Source: CAWEFA01 sp963851385
Lineage (GTDB): Bacteria > Bacteroidota > Bacteroidia > Bacteroidales > DTGW01
Direction: 5' to 3'
Assembly (NCBI GenBank): GCA_963851385.1
Contig: CAWKPE010000012.1
Location: 186,001-250,000 of the forward strand
Length of the DNA stretch: 64,000 nucleotides
Shown here: positions 54,651 to 63,904 of the stretch, in pieces
Layout of the letters: each line of letters starts with the position of its first letter
Position numbering within the stretch: position 1 is the first letter of the stretch
Notes under the pieces: generated by a model
Databases searched by the model: none
Told to the model about the DNA's origin: nothing
The model's input: only the letters and a program-made list of their open reading frames with translations
Position numbers and translations under genes: made by a program

Positions 54651-56276
54651 ATGAAAAAATTTAGATATTGCTTCCTGACTTCAATGGCTTTATTATTTTT
54701 ATCAGCAGGCACAATATTAGCACAATATGCTATCCCAAAAAAAATGGAATGGTGGTACCAAGCCCGTTTCGGTATGCTTATTCATTTTGGATCATACTCA
54801 TACTTAGGACATGGAGAGTGGGCATTTAGTAATGAGAATTGGACAAAGGGCAATTACCAAACCGAGGTTTCAGCAAATTTCAATCCCATAAATTTCAATG
54901 GCGGTACCATAGCAAGATTAGCTAAGAAAGCAGGTATGAAATACCTTGTTATTACCGCAAAACATCATGAAGGTTTCTGCATGTGGCCTACGTCCGTACA
55001 AAGCTTTAAAGATACTACAGGAACTAAACTTTTCGACTTGCAGGATTTCACTAAGTTCGGCACTAGGGATATCATTAAGGAACTAAAAGATTCATGTGAC
55101 TCTGCAGGTGTCAAGTTTTGCTTATATTATTCAATTTTGGATTGGGATCATCCCTCACAAACTATTTATCATGATCCGGTGAACACATGGTATACATACT
55201 CAAAAATGGCATCAGATAGCGCCCGGACAGCATATATTAACGATATGAAAGCTCAATTGGGAGAACTGATTACAAGATATCATCCTTATATAATGTGGTT
55301 CGATGGTGACTGGACTTATAATACTGGTGCACCAACCCTGACATCATGGTGGACTAAAAATGATGGGATTGCTTTATACGATACAGTAATAAAACTTGAT
55401 TCAAACATTCTTGTTAATGAACGCGTTTTTAGAGGTGCCGGTCTCGGTGATTATGAATGCCCGGAACAAACAGTTCCTGCTGTTCCATTGGCCAGACCTT
55501 GGGAAACATGCCAAACCATGAACAACTCCTGGGGTTATACCTCGTGGGATACTAATTATAAAACACCAGTAACCCTGATACAACAGTTGGTTCAAGTTGT
55601 ATCAAGAGATGGTAATTATCTCTTGAATATTGGTCCTGAAGGAGATGGCACAGTCACACCTCAATCTGTATCCATATTAAATGCTTTCGGGGACTGGATG
55701 AATACGTATAGTGAAAGCATCTATGGAACAACCAGAAGTCCATATTCGACTGAACCTGCATGGGGTTATTATACTAAGAAAACGGGCAAGTTATATGCAC
55801 ATGTTTTTACATGGCCTGTGAACGGGATTGTGAAAGTACCATCACTAACAAATACTATCAACAAAATATATTTAATGAACGATACGACCACGTTGTTAAA
55901 CTATATTGATAGTTTAGGATACATAAGGATATCAGTGCCGGTGAGTGCTCCGAATTCAATTAATTCGGTTATTGTAATTGATGTAGAAGGATTGCCAAAA
56001 GCAGCGCCAGTCTTGAGTGATATTCAGGAATTAAATTCAGGAAATAATATTTCAATCTTCCCAAATCCCGTAACAGGAGATGTATTAAACATAACTCAGA
56101 ACCAGGAATCCATGATAGATTTTGCTATTTTTGATATTACTGGTCAGTTAAAACTGGATAAAAGACTAAATGGAAAATCAGTTTCCATTAATATTGCTGA
56201 ATTGGCAAATGGTTTATATATAATCAGGGCATTTAATGGAACTAAGGTTATAGAAAAAAAGTTCATTAAGAATTAA
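54651..56276 (+). CDS. GH29 alpha-L-fucosidase with T9SS sorting domain
   Basis: Secreted hydrolase of 541 residues removing terminal L-fucose from glycans. A Sec signal peptide (YCFLTSMALLFLSAGTILAQ) precedes the GH29 barrel: WWYQARFGMLIHFG, TAKHHEGFCMW, and the catalytic aspartate in YIMWFDGDW. The acid/base residue is less conserved in this family and not assigned. The last ~80 residues form a type A T9SS sorting domain (ISIFPNPVTG, GLYIIRAFNGTKVIEKKFI), so the protein is exported across the outer membrane and attached or released by the type IX system. No susCD pair is adjacent, so this is not part of a classical utilisation locus here. Confidence 0.94.
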   Translation: MKKFRYCFLTSMALLFLSAGTILAQYAIPKKMEWWYQARFGMLIHFGSYSYLGHGEWAFSNENWTKGNYQTEVSANFNPINFNGGTIARLAKKAGMKYLVITAKHHEGFCMWPTSVQSFKDTTGTKLFDLQDFTKFGTRDIIKELKDSCDSAGVKFCLYYSILDWDHPSQTIYHDPVNTWYTYSKMASDSARTAYINDMKAQLGELITRYHPYIMWFDGDWTYNTGAPTLTSWWTKNDGIALYDTVIKLDSNILVNERVFRGAGLGDYECPEQTVPAVPLARPWETCQTMNNSWGYTSWDTNYKTPVTLIQQLVQVVSRDGNYLLNIGPEGDGTVTPQSVSILNAFGDWMNTYSESIYGTTRSPYSTEPAWGYYTKKTGKLYAHVFTWPVNGIVKVPSLTNTINKIYLMNDTTTLLNYIDSLGYIRISVPVSAPNSINSVIVIDVEGLPKAAPVLSDIQELNSGNNISIFPNPVTGDVLNITQNQESMIDFAIFDITGQLKLDKRLNGKSVSINIAELANGLYIIRAFNGTKVIEKKFIKN

Positions 56277-56327
56277 TTTTTCAAATATCTTCAAAGCTTC
56301 ATTAATAATCAGAAGATAAAAACTATC

Positions 56328-57167
56328 TTATGTTTGACCGTACATAAACTGTCCCATAGCAGCGAAATTTGAACGTGGATTTACCACCATAACAGGAATT
56401 TTTGCGCTATTAGCAATAATATATTGTTCGCGAGTACCAAAAATAAAATCAAAAAAATTGATATTTTTTGTAGTAACAATTAGAATTAAATCAGCATTTA
56501 ATTCTTGTGCGAATTTAATTGTTTCTTTGCCAAACTCTCCTTTTGGAGCAGTATGTATTTCGTAATCCAGGCTATTTTGAATGAGAAACCTGATTGAAAA
56601 ATTCAGATTGATGTTTATTTTTTTTTGCAATGAAGCATCTGTAACCGGGTATTTGTACAAATGAACTTTTGAATTAAAATATTTACCCAAATAAATAGCC
56701 CAGTAAAGTTTTTCTTTATTTTCACCCCTGAAGTCAATCGGGAAAACTATGTTTGAAAGTTTTTCTTCACTACGGGGTTTATCCTGTACAATAATAAAAG
56801 GTACTTTTGAGCCTACTAATACTCTTAAAGCATAACTTCCAGTAAATTTTTGAATCCCTTTTATACCATGAGTTCCCATTATAACCATATTGGCTTTGGT
56901 GTCAGAAGCATAATTTGAGATAGTTGAAAATATGTTGCCTTCTAAAACTTTTATTGAAGGTTTGACACCGTATTTTTTTAATGCCTCTTGTGTCACCTTT
57001 TCTAATTCGGATTCTCTGCTCTGCATTTTATGCTCTTTATCCACAATATGAAGAAGCTCTATGTTCTTGTCCAAAGTTCGGGCTATACGCTCAGCATGTT
57101 CCAGGGCAAATTCAGCTTTATCTGAAAAATCCCAGGGAACTATTATTTTTTTGCTATCTTTTTCCAT
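56328..57167 (-). CDS. universal stress protein with two Usp domains
   Basis: Cytoplasmic protein of 279 residues holding two tandem UspA folds. The first starts KIIVPWDFSDKAEFALEHAE and carries the ATP-binding MGTHGIKGIQKFTGSYALRV. The second (IVFPIDFRGENKEKLYWAIY) ends FIFGTREQYIIANSAKIPVM, with a degenerate nucleotide loop. Function is stress tolerance or signalling; targets are unknown. Next upstream gene on its strand lies beyond 57.2 kb, with the palindrome GCTTTG-CA-CAAAGC at 57241-57254 between. Confidence 0.88.
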   Translation of the reverse strand: MEKDSKKIIVPWDFSDKAEFALEHAERIARTLDKNIELLHIVDKEHKMQSRESELEKVTQEALKKYGVKPSIKVLEGNIFSTISNYASDTKANMVIMGTHGIKGIQKFTGSYALRVLVGSKVPFIIVQDKPRSEEKLSNIVFPIDFRGENKEKLYWAIYLGKYFNSKVHLYKYPVTDASLQKKININLNFSIRFLIQNSLDYEIHTAPKGEFGKETIKFAQELNADLILIVTTKNINFFDFIFGTREQYIIANSAKIPVMVVNPRSNFAAMGQFMYGQT

Positions 57168-57289
57168 TTCTTTTATAAAAGGATTATATAAAGAAAATTA
57201 AATATTAAAGTTAAAAACAATTTGGAGATTAAAAAAATATGCTTTGCACAAAGCTAAAGGTTTAGAAAATGTATATTTTTCTTAATATC

Positions 57290-57910
57290 TTAAAAAATTA
57301 AAATCATTCCACAAACCACAGCCAGTCCTAAAATGAATCCTCCATAAACCTGAAATTGAGTATGCGTGTTAAGGCGAAGACGAGCAAATCCGACTAAACC
57401 AAAAATTAGAATTGAAAAAATGAGTAACATTGAGATGTCTGCATTGAGCCTAATAAACATGCTTAATACAAGGCCTGTAAGGCCTCCTGCGCCAATCAGG
57501 TGAGAGCTAATTTTCCACCAAGGTGTAATGCATGCATTAATAAAAACACAAACACAAGATGACAGAAGAAATAAGTTTATAAAGGGAATGGGATATTTAC
57601 GTAATATATAATAAGTAGAAAAATAAAGCATTCCTGTAACCAGTAAAGGTAAAAACCGGTGAGAGGGTGAATCAATTTTTGTATTTTCAATTACATCGAA
57701 ATAAAGAAATATGGGTATAAAACACAATGGAACTATTATAGTACCAGACAAAAATAAATAGAAAATTACACGTTTAGCTTCAAAAGGAATATATGAAATA
57801 TAGGTTCCGGAATTTAATATGATCAGAAGCCCAATTGTTGACATTAATAAGGGATGAAATATTATTGAAATAAATTTGGCGGATATTTCTGAAATCTTGT
57901 TCATACTCAA
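57290..57910 (-). CDS. PAP2-like membrane protein
   Basis: Polytopic protein of 206 residues with about six helices. It shares with PAP2 phosphatases the late pattern KISSHLIGAGGLTGLVLSMF then GFARLRLNTHTQFQVYGGFI, where the Ser-His and Arg/His residues resemble motifs 2 and 3, but motif 1 is not clear. So phosphatase activity is possible but unproven. It follows rpoN with 2 bp between and is probably co-transcribed with it. Confidence 0.72.
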   Translation of the reverse strand: MSMNKISEISAKFISIIFHPLLMSTIGLLIILNSGTYISYIPFEAKRVIFYLFLSGTIIVPLCFIPIFLYFDVIENTKIDSPSHRFLPLLVTGMLYFSTYYILRKYPIPFINLFLLSSCVCVFINACITPWWKISSHLIGAGGLTGLVLSMFIRLNADISMLLIFSILIFGLVGFARLRLNTHTQFQVYGGFILGLAVVCGMILIF

Positions 57911-57912
57911 TA

Positions 57913-59370
57913 TTAGTTTAATTCTTTTCTTAATCTGGCAACAGGAATTCCTAATTGTTCACGGTATTTTGCTACTGTCCTTCGTGCAATAGGGTATCCT
58001 TTTTCTTTTAAAATATCTGCTAACTGATCATCAGTTACCGGCTTTCTCTTTTCCTCAATTTCAATACATTCTTTTAAAATTTTCTTAATTTCACGAGTTG
58101 AAACTTCTTCCCCAGCTTCATTTTGCATTCCTTCTGAAAAGAAATATTTTAATGGTATTATTCCAAAATTAGTTTGAATATATTTGCTGTTTGCTACTCT
58201 TGAAATTGTTGAAATATCAAGCCCCGTTTTATCTGCAATATCTTTTAAGATCATTGGCCTAAGCTTTTTATCATCCCCTTCTTTAAAATATTCCTTCTGA
58301 TAATCTAAAATAGTTTGCATTGTAATCATAAGAGTGTTTTGTCGTTGTTTGATTGCATCTATAAACCATTTAGCGGAATCCAGTTTTTGTTTTACAAAAC
58401 TTATTAGTTCTTTTTGCCGTTTTGAACCCCCTTCTTTCTTTTGGCTGACATCTATAATCTTAGAATAAGCGCGACTTATTCTTAATTCAGGGATATTTTT
58501 TGAGTTTAATGTTAATATGGGTTGATCGTCTTTATATTCAAGAAGAAAATCAGGTGTAACTTGTTCAGAAGCTCTATTCATTGGGTCGTTAAAAGCGCTT
58601 CCCGGTTTAGGATTTAGTTTTAAAATTTCATCAATCGCGGACTTTAATTCTTCTTCAGTAATATTCAGCCTGTTGATTATTTTGTCATAATGTTTATGGG
58701 TAAATTCTTCAAAATGACTTTTAATAATTTTCCAGGCTAATTTTACGGTTGGAATGCGAATGTCTTTTTCTTCAATTTGCAGCAACAGACATTCTTGCAA
58801 ATCCCTTGCTCCAACACCGGTCGGTTCAAATTCCTGGATCATGTGCAACAACTCAATCAATTCAACCTCATTGGTTTGAATATTTTGTAAGAATGCTATA
58901 TCATCAACAACTGCACTTAATTTACGGCGAAGATACCCATCATCATCTATATTTCCTATTAAGAATGAAGCCAAAGTAATTTGCCGGTCATCAAGCTGCA
59001 ACTCACCTAACTGGCTTTCGAGATATTCATGGAAAGATGAACCTACTGAAAAAGGAATATCTTGTCGTTTATCATCAGAGGAATAATTACTGGTGCTAAG
59101 TTTGTAAGAAGGTATATACTCGTCTTCGCTGTAATAATCTTCAAGTGAAAATTCATCACTATTTTCTTCTTTGTTCTCATTTTCTTCAGATTCAAGCTCG
59201 ATTGTAGGTGCATCTTCAAGCTCTCCTTCTTCAAGCAAAGGGTTGACTTCAAGTTCTTCCTTAATACGTTGCTCAAGCTGCATAGCTGGTATTTCCAGCA
59301 GTTTAATCATTTGTATCTGCTGAGGTGACAGTTTTTGCTGTAGTTTTTGTTGTAATCTTTGCTTAAGCAT
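57913..59370 (-). CDS. rpoN: RNA polymerase sigma-54 factor
   Basis: Alternative sigma factor that needs AAA+ activators. The 485-residue protein starts with the Gln/Leu-rich region I (QQIQMIKLLEIPAMQLEQRI), has an acidic region II (about residues 50-95), a core-binding region III and a helix-turn-helix (ISTISRVANSKYIQTNFGII context), and the RpoN box ARRTVAKYREQLGIP near the C-terminus. It directs a separate promoter class (-24/-12). It follows asnS by 15 bp and precedes the PAP2-like gene. Frame intact. Confidence 0.96.
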   Translation of the reverse strand: MLKQRLQQKLQQKLSPQQIQMIKLLEIPAMQLEQRIKEELEVNPLLEEGELEDAPTIELESEENENKEENSDEFSLEDYYSEDEYIPSYKLSTSNYSSDDKRQDIPFSVGSSFHEYLESQLGELQLDDRQITLASFLIGNIDDDGYLRRKLSAVVDDIAFLQNIQTNEVELIELLHMIQEFEPTGVGARDLQECLLLQIEEKDIRIPTVKLAWKIIKSHFEEFTHKHYDKIINRLNITEEELKSAIDEILKLNPKPGSAFNDPMNRASEQVTPDFLLEYKDDQPILTLNSKNIPELRISRAYSKIIDVSQKKEGGSKRQKELISFVKQKLDSAKWFIDAIKQRQNTLMITMQTILDYQKEYFKEGDDKKLRPMILKDIADKTGLDISTISRVANSKYIQTNFGIIPLKYFFSEGMQNEAGEEVSTREIKKILKECIEIEEKRKPVTDDQLADILKEKGYPIARRTVAKYREQLGIPVARLRKELN

Positions 59371-59385
59371 ATGTAAGTGCTACTT

Positions 59386-60783
59386 TTAAAACTCTGCATT
59401 TTTAGGAGTTCTTGGAAATGGTATTACATCCCTGATATTTGACATACCGGAAATGAATAACATAAAGCGTTCAAAACCCAATCCAAATCCGCTATGCGGA
59501 GCTGAACCAAATTTGCGTGTATCTAAATACCACCAAAGATCTTTCATCGGAAGGTTCAATTCATTAATTCGATTACTCAATTTTTCAAAATCTTCTTCAC
59601 GTTGGGAACCACCAATTATTTCACCTATTTTGGGAAATAAAACATCCATTGCACGAACTGTTTTCCCGTCATCGTTTTGCTTCATATAAAAGGCTTTAAT
59701 TTCCTTTGGATAGTCAGTAAGTATTACCGGTTTTTTAAAATGTTTTTCTACAAGATATCGTTCGTGTTCTGCTTGTAAATCAACTCCCCATTTTACAGGA
59801 AATTCAAATTTCTGGCCCGAAGCTAGTAAAATATCAATGCCTTCTGTATATTTCAGTCTTCAAATTTATTATCTATTACAAATTTAAGTCTGTCAATAAG
59901 ATCTTTGTCGTACATATTGTTAAGGAAATCCAAGTCGTCTTTGCAATGTTCAAGGACATATTTTATTAAATATTTCAGGAAATCCTCTGCCAAATCCATA
60001 TTATCTTTTATTTCATAAAAAGCCATTTCAGGTTCAATCATCCAGAATTCGGCAAGATGGCGTGGTGTATTAGAATTTTCTGCCCTAAATGTTGGACCAA
60101 AAGTATAAATAGCGCCCAATGCCATTGCTCCTAATTCGCCTTCGAGCTGACCTGAGACAGTAAGACTTGTTTCTTTGCCAAAAAAATCTTCAGCATAATC
60201 AATTTTTCCTTCATTATTTCTAGGCAAATTGTTCAAGTCCAATGTTGTTACTCTGAACATAGCACCGGCACCTTCAGCATCGGATGTAGTAATAATAGGA
60301 GTATGCATATAATAAAAGCCATGATCATTGAAATATTTATGTATTGCAAATGACACGGCATGCCTGAGGCGAAGAATACATCCGAAAGTGTTTGTTCGTG
60401 GTCTTAAATGTGCTATTTCTCTTAAGAATTCAAGTGTATGTCCTTTTTTCTGCAAGGGATAAGTATCTGCATCGGCAGTTCCATAAACATTCATATTTTA
60501 TTGGCAAGTATTTCAACTTTTTGTCCTTGTCCTTTTGATTCAACAAGAGTTCCCATAACAGCAATACAAGATCCGGTTGTTACAAGTTTAAGCGATTCTT
60601 CTGAAATAGAATTCAAATCCACCACCACCTGAATGCTGATGAACAACTGAACCATCATTTAAGAGCAATAAACTGAATATTTTTATTGCCCCGGCGTGTG
60701 CGAACCCACCCTTTAACCAGTACTTCTTTTCCAAATTCTTTTGAACTAAGCAACTCATTGACCAAACTTCTTTTTGTGTCCAT
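59386..60783 (-). CDS. asnS: asparagine-tRNA ligase, several frameshifts
   Basis: Class IIb enzyme charging tRNA-Asn. It starts MDTKRSLVNELLSSKEFGKE at 60783 with the OB-fold anticodon domain. Breaks occur near 60655, 60615, 60497 and 59855. Between them the expected order is found: QVVVDLNSISEESLKLVTTG in a shifted frame, VYGTADADTYPLQKKGHTLE, motif 2 (FRAENSNTPRHLAEFWMIEP) and motif 3 (HSGFGLGFERFMLFISGM) at the end. Joined length is about 465 residues, normal. Essential gene, so the shifts are probably sequence errors. rpoN follows 15 bp after the stop. Confidence 0.92.
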
Positions 60784-60814
60784 TTTATAATAATTACAAT
60801 TCGTTATAACCTTG

Positions 60815-60822
60815 CAAAATTA
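60815..60822 (-). promoter_or_regulatory. -7 promoter element before asnS
   Basis: On the minus strand TAATTTTG fits TAnnTTTG and lies 31 bp before the asnS start. No clear -33 element was found. Confidence 0.35.
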
Positions 60823-60927
60823 ATATTTTTAAAGTATTTTCAAGCGTTCAGAAGATTTGGTTATTGTTAATTTTACTATAACGGTATTAGGCTTTTGACT
60901 TAGGTTTTGGTGAAAACTAATATTTTG

Positions 60928-60944
60928 TTCAGAACGGTTCTGAA
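60928..60944. promoter_or_regulatory. operator-like palindrome between asnS and the ComF-like gene
   Basis: TTCAGAAC-G-GTTCTGAA is a perfect 8+8 dyad with one central base, at 60928-60944. It lies in the 218-bp spacer between two divergent genes, about 58 bp before the ComF-like gene. The size and spacing suit a dimeric regulator; no such regulator is identified. Confidence 0.4.
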
Positions 60945-61001
60945 ACCTTAAGCTTTACACCTATGAAATAATAGTCAATAATTAATTTATGTTATACTAG
61001 A

Positions 61002-61689
61002 ATGTCTCTGTTTACCGATTTTTTAGATATTCTTTTCCCAAGAACTTGTGCCGGTTGCAATAATTCATTAGCAACTGGTGAAAATCTAGTGTGCACTGAA
61101 TGTTTATACCAGTTGCCAAGAACTGGCTACTGGAAAGAAAAGATAATCCTGTAGCCACGAATATTTTGGGGCAGAGTATATCTTCAAAATGCTTCATCAT
61201 TTCTTAATTTCCAAAAAGGAGGTAGGCTGCAGAATATAATTCATCATTTGAAATATAAAAATTTAAAAGAAATTGGTTGTCTCTTTGGAAGAATATTTGG
61301 TGCGAATTGCAAAACACACCTTATTCAGATGTTGATATAATTGTTCCTGTTCCTTTACATAAATCGAAGTTTAGAAAACGGGGATATAATCAAAGTGAAT
61401 GGATTGCCAGGGGAATTTCAGAGATTTTAAAAATTCCGATTAACACAAATGTCAATTGAGAGAATTGTATGCTTCAGATAGTCAGACAAGAAAATCACGT
61501 TTTGAAAGATGGGAAAATGTTAAAAATATTTTCAGGGTTTAAGAGCCACAATCCTTCAAAGGAAAACATGTGCTTTTAGTAGATGATGTATTAACTACTG
61601 GTGCTACACTTGAAGCCTGTGCAATGGCAATTCTGGAAATGCCAGAAACAAAAGTTAGTGTTGTCACTCTGGCGTTTGCCGCATTATAA
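61002..61689 (+). CDS. ComF-family amidophosphoribosyltransferase-like protein, frameshifted
   Basis: Cytoplasmic protein of the ComF/GntX family, linked to DNA uptake in competent bacteria. It starts MSLFTDFLDILFPRTCAGCN with the N-terminal zinc motif (CAGC, VCTEC). Breaks follow near 61145, 61210 and 61455. The core DVDIIVPVPLHKSKFRKRGY and NQSEWIARGI and the PRPP-loop VDDVLTTGATLEACAMAI are clear, and the stop is at 61687-61689. About 229 residues when joined. A terminator follows. No other competence gene is in the window, so its role in uptake is only family-based. Confidence 0.85.
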
Positions 61690-61722
61690 TTTCTTTAAGT
61701 TATTTAGCTGCTTACCTCATAA

Positions 61723-61755
61723 AAACAACCTGCTTGAAAAAATAGCAGGTTGTTT
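61723..61755 (+). terminator. intrinsic terminator after the ComF-like gene
   Basis: AAACAACCTGC at 61723-61733 pairs perfectly with GCAGGTTGTTT at 61745-61755 (11 bp) around an 11-base loop rich in A. The stem ends in TTGTTT, a short T-rich tail. It lies 34 bp after the stop at 61689. Confidence 0.65.
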
Positions 61756-62026
61756 CCAACCATTAAAATTAACCTATGAAAAACCTAAAACTTATTGCCT
61801 AATATTGCCAGAACACTATTAATGACAATCAATTCTCAAATTACCCTTAATTTTTCATTGCAATAGTTTCGACTATTACATTTAAATTCTATACTTACAA
61901 CATCATATTGATTAAATTATTTGCTTTTTCTTTCTATAAAAAGAAATTTCATTTTTAGTATTTTTTTTAATGCTTATTACTTCGTGTAATAATTCAATTA
62001 AATTTGCAATATCTATATTTCCAGAA
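61756..62026. other. AT-rich spacer before the DUF4296 gene
   Basis: With the terminator it makes a 337-bp stretch without a gene. Beyond the terminator I see no promoter element that matches TAnnTTTG well, no RNA gene and no repeat. An in-frame upstream ATG at 61970 exists but begins before the true signal peptide. Confidence 0.4.
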
Positions 62027-62548
62027 ATGAGAATAGTTTTAATATTTTGTTTAGTTTTTCTGACCTCTTGCCATTCCAAAAAGGCGGGAGTCCATTATCC
62101 TGTTATCCCTGAAGACAAATTTGTTAAGCTTCTTGTTGATTATCATTTGGCCGAAGGAGTTAGTTATTCAGAATATTACAGACAAAAAACTAAGAATCGA
62201 AAACAAATGAATGTTAATGATACCATTTTAAAAAACTACGGTTATACAAGAGCCATATTCGACAACAGCGTTTTATATTATTCGGATGATCCGGAAAAAT
62301 TTGATGCCATTTATGATAAAGTAATTGCCATTTTAAGCCGAATGCAAGCTCAAGTGCAACAAAGAATGGTAAAAAAACAGGCTATAGAGCAAAAGAATTT
62401 TGAAATAAAACATGCTGAAGAATTAAAACAAAAACAGTTTAGAATTTATATTGATAAAGCTAAAGAGCAACAAGAATATGTAAAAAGGAAGATAGAGGAA
62501 CTTAAAAGAACTAAAAAAAAGCAAATTAAATTCACAAAATTTAAATAG
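62027..62548 (+). CDS. DUF4296 lipoprotein
   Basis: Small lipoprotein: the start at 62027 (MRIVLIFCLVFLTSCHSKKA) gives a textbook signal peptide with lipobox LTSC. The core IPEDKFVKLLVDYHLAEGVS and YGYTRAIFDNSVLYYSDDPE is the DUF4296 pattern known in Bacteroidota. The last third is a charged coiled-coil-like stretch of Lys/Glu/Gln. Function unknown; probably outer-membrane anchored. The amidohydrolase gene follows 3 bp later, so the two form one operon. 173 residues. Confidence 0.85.
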   Translation: MRIVLIFCLVFLTSCHSKKAGVHYPVIPEDKFVKLLVDYHLAEGVSYSEYYRQKTKNRKQMNVNDTILKNYGYTRAIFDNSVLYYSDDPEKFDAIYDKVIAILSRMQAQVQQRMVKKQAIEQKNFEIKHAEELKQKQFRIYIDKAKEQQEYVKRKIEELKRTKKKQIKFTKFK

Positions 62549-62551
62549 AAT

Positions 62552-63736
62552 ATGCGGAAAATATCTGCATCGTACATTTTCCCAATTTCAAGCAGACCAA
62601 TAAAACATGGTATATTAGAGGTATCGGATAGTGGTAAAATCCTCGATATTATTGATACAGGAGGGAAGTTAAAAGAAACCTCTTCGCTGGAATATTATAA
62701 TGGCATAATTGTTCCCGGGTTTATTAATGCGCATTGTCATATTGAGCTTAGTTATATGAAAGGGTTGATTGATAAAGCAAATGGCCTTCCTGATTTTTTA
62801 TGGCAATTGAGCCAAAAACGAAGAGCTTTACCTGAAAATATCGAAGAAATTATCAAATCTGCCGATAACGAGATGAAGAATGAAGGAATTGTAGCTGTTG
62901 GTGATATTTCCAATGATGATTTTTCATTTATAACAAAAGAAAGCAGTCAGCTTTACTATCATACATTTATGGAAGTTTACTGGCCATCGCCAAATAGAGC
63001 AGTAGAAGTATTTTCAAAAGGCGAAAAGCTTTTTAGAAAATTAAAAGAATTGAATTTGCCTGCTTCCATTGTACCTCATACGCCTTATTCCGTATCACCT
63101 GAATTGTTTGAATTGGTATTTCATCACGCAAATGAATTTAAATATATATTTTCAATTCATAACCAGGAAACAAGTTCTGAAAATGAACTATTCAAAACTC
63201 ATTCTGGTGCAGTTTGTGATTTATTTGAAAAAATCGGAGCTGATATGTCTTCAATTAAAGTAACAGGTAAGTCATCAATACAATCTGTCATATCTTATTT
63301 TCCAAAGCTTCAGAATATATTATTAATTCACAATATTTATACAGAACAAAATGACATTGAATTTGCCAAAAGCAAAATAGAAAAACTATTTTGGGTGCTT
63401 TGTCCTAACTCAAATCTTATAATTGAAAACCGGTTACCAAATATAGAAATGTTCGTTCGAAACGATTTGAACCTAGCTATTGGTACTGATAGTTATTCAT
63501 CAAATACTAGACTTTCTATATTGGAAGAATTAAAAACCCTGACAAATTATTTTCCTCTTTTACCTTTAGAATCGTTATTTAAGTGGGCAACTTTAAATGG
63601 AGCAAAAGCATTGGAAATTGAAAATAAATTTGGCAGTTTTGAAAAAGAGAAAAATCCTGGCATAAATCTCATTACTGGAATTGATTTTGAAAATATGAAA
63701 TTGACAAAAGATAGTAAGGTTAAAGTATTGGTATGA
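62552..63736 (+). CDS. amidohydrolase-family metal-dependent hydrolase
   Basis: TIM-barrel hydrolase of 394 residues related to chlorohydrolase/cytosine-deaminase/guanine-deaminase-type proteins. Metal ligands: HxH in GFINAHCHIELSYMKG, histidines in IVPHTPYSVSP and IFSIHNQETSSE, and the catalytic aspartate in LAIGTDSYSSN. An N- and C-terminal beta sandwich frames the barrel. The substrate, perhaps a purine or pyrimidine derivative or an S-adenosylhomocysteine-like deamination target, is not deducible. Co-transcribed with the DUF4296 gene. Frame intact. Confidence 0.88.
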   Translation: MRKISASYIFPISSRPIKHGILEVSDSGKILDIIDTGGKLKETSSLEYYNGIIVPGFINAHCHIELSYMKGLIDKANGLPDFLWQLSQKRRALPENIEEIIKSADNEMKNEGIVAVGDISNDDFSFITKESSQLYYHTFMEVYWPSPNRAVEVFSKGEKLFRKLKELNLPASIVPHTPYSVSPELFELVFHHANEFKYIFSIHNQETSSENELFKTHSGAVCDLFEKIGADMSSIKVTGKSSIQSVISYFPKLQNILLIHNIYTEQNDIEFAKSKIEKLFWVLCPNSNLIIENRLPNIEMFVRNDLNLAIGTDSYSSNTRLSILEELKTLTNYFPLLPLESLFKWATLNGAKALEIENKFGSFEKEKNPGINLITGIDFENMKLTKDSKVKVLV

Positions 63737-63904
63737 AGTTTTCAGTTTCTAGTTTTCAGTTATTTCAAAAATTATGCTTACTATTTCAATTCTAAAAACT
63801 TGTAATAAATACATAAATAATATTAATAAATATTTTAATCTAATACCCAAAGCTTAATGCCTAAAATCTTTTACATCTAAAAAAGTATTACGAACGATTA
63901 AAAA

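Noticed and set aside
57241..57254. Palindrome GCTTTG-CA-CAAAGC as a regulatory site for the Usp gene
   Set aside because: Only six bases per arm; lies closer to the 3' spacer between two same-strand genes than to a clear promoter, so not called separately.
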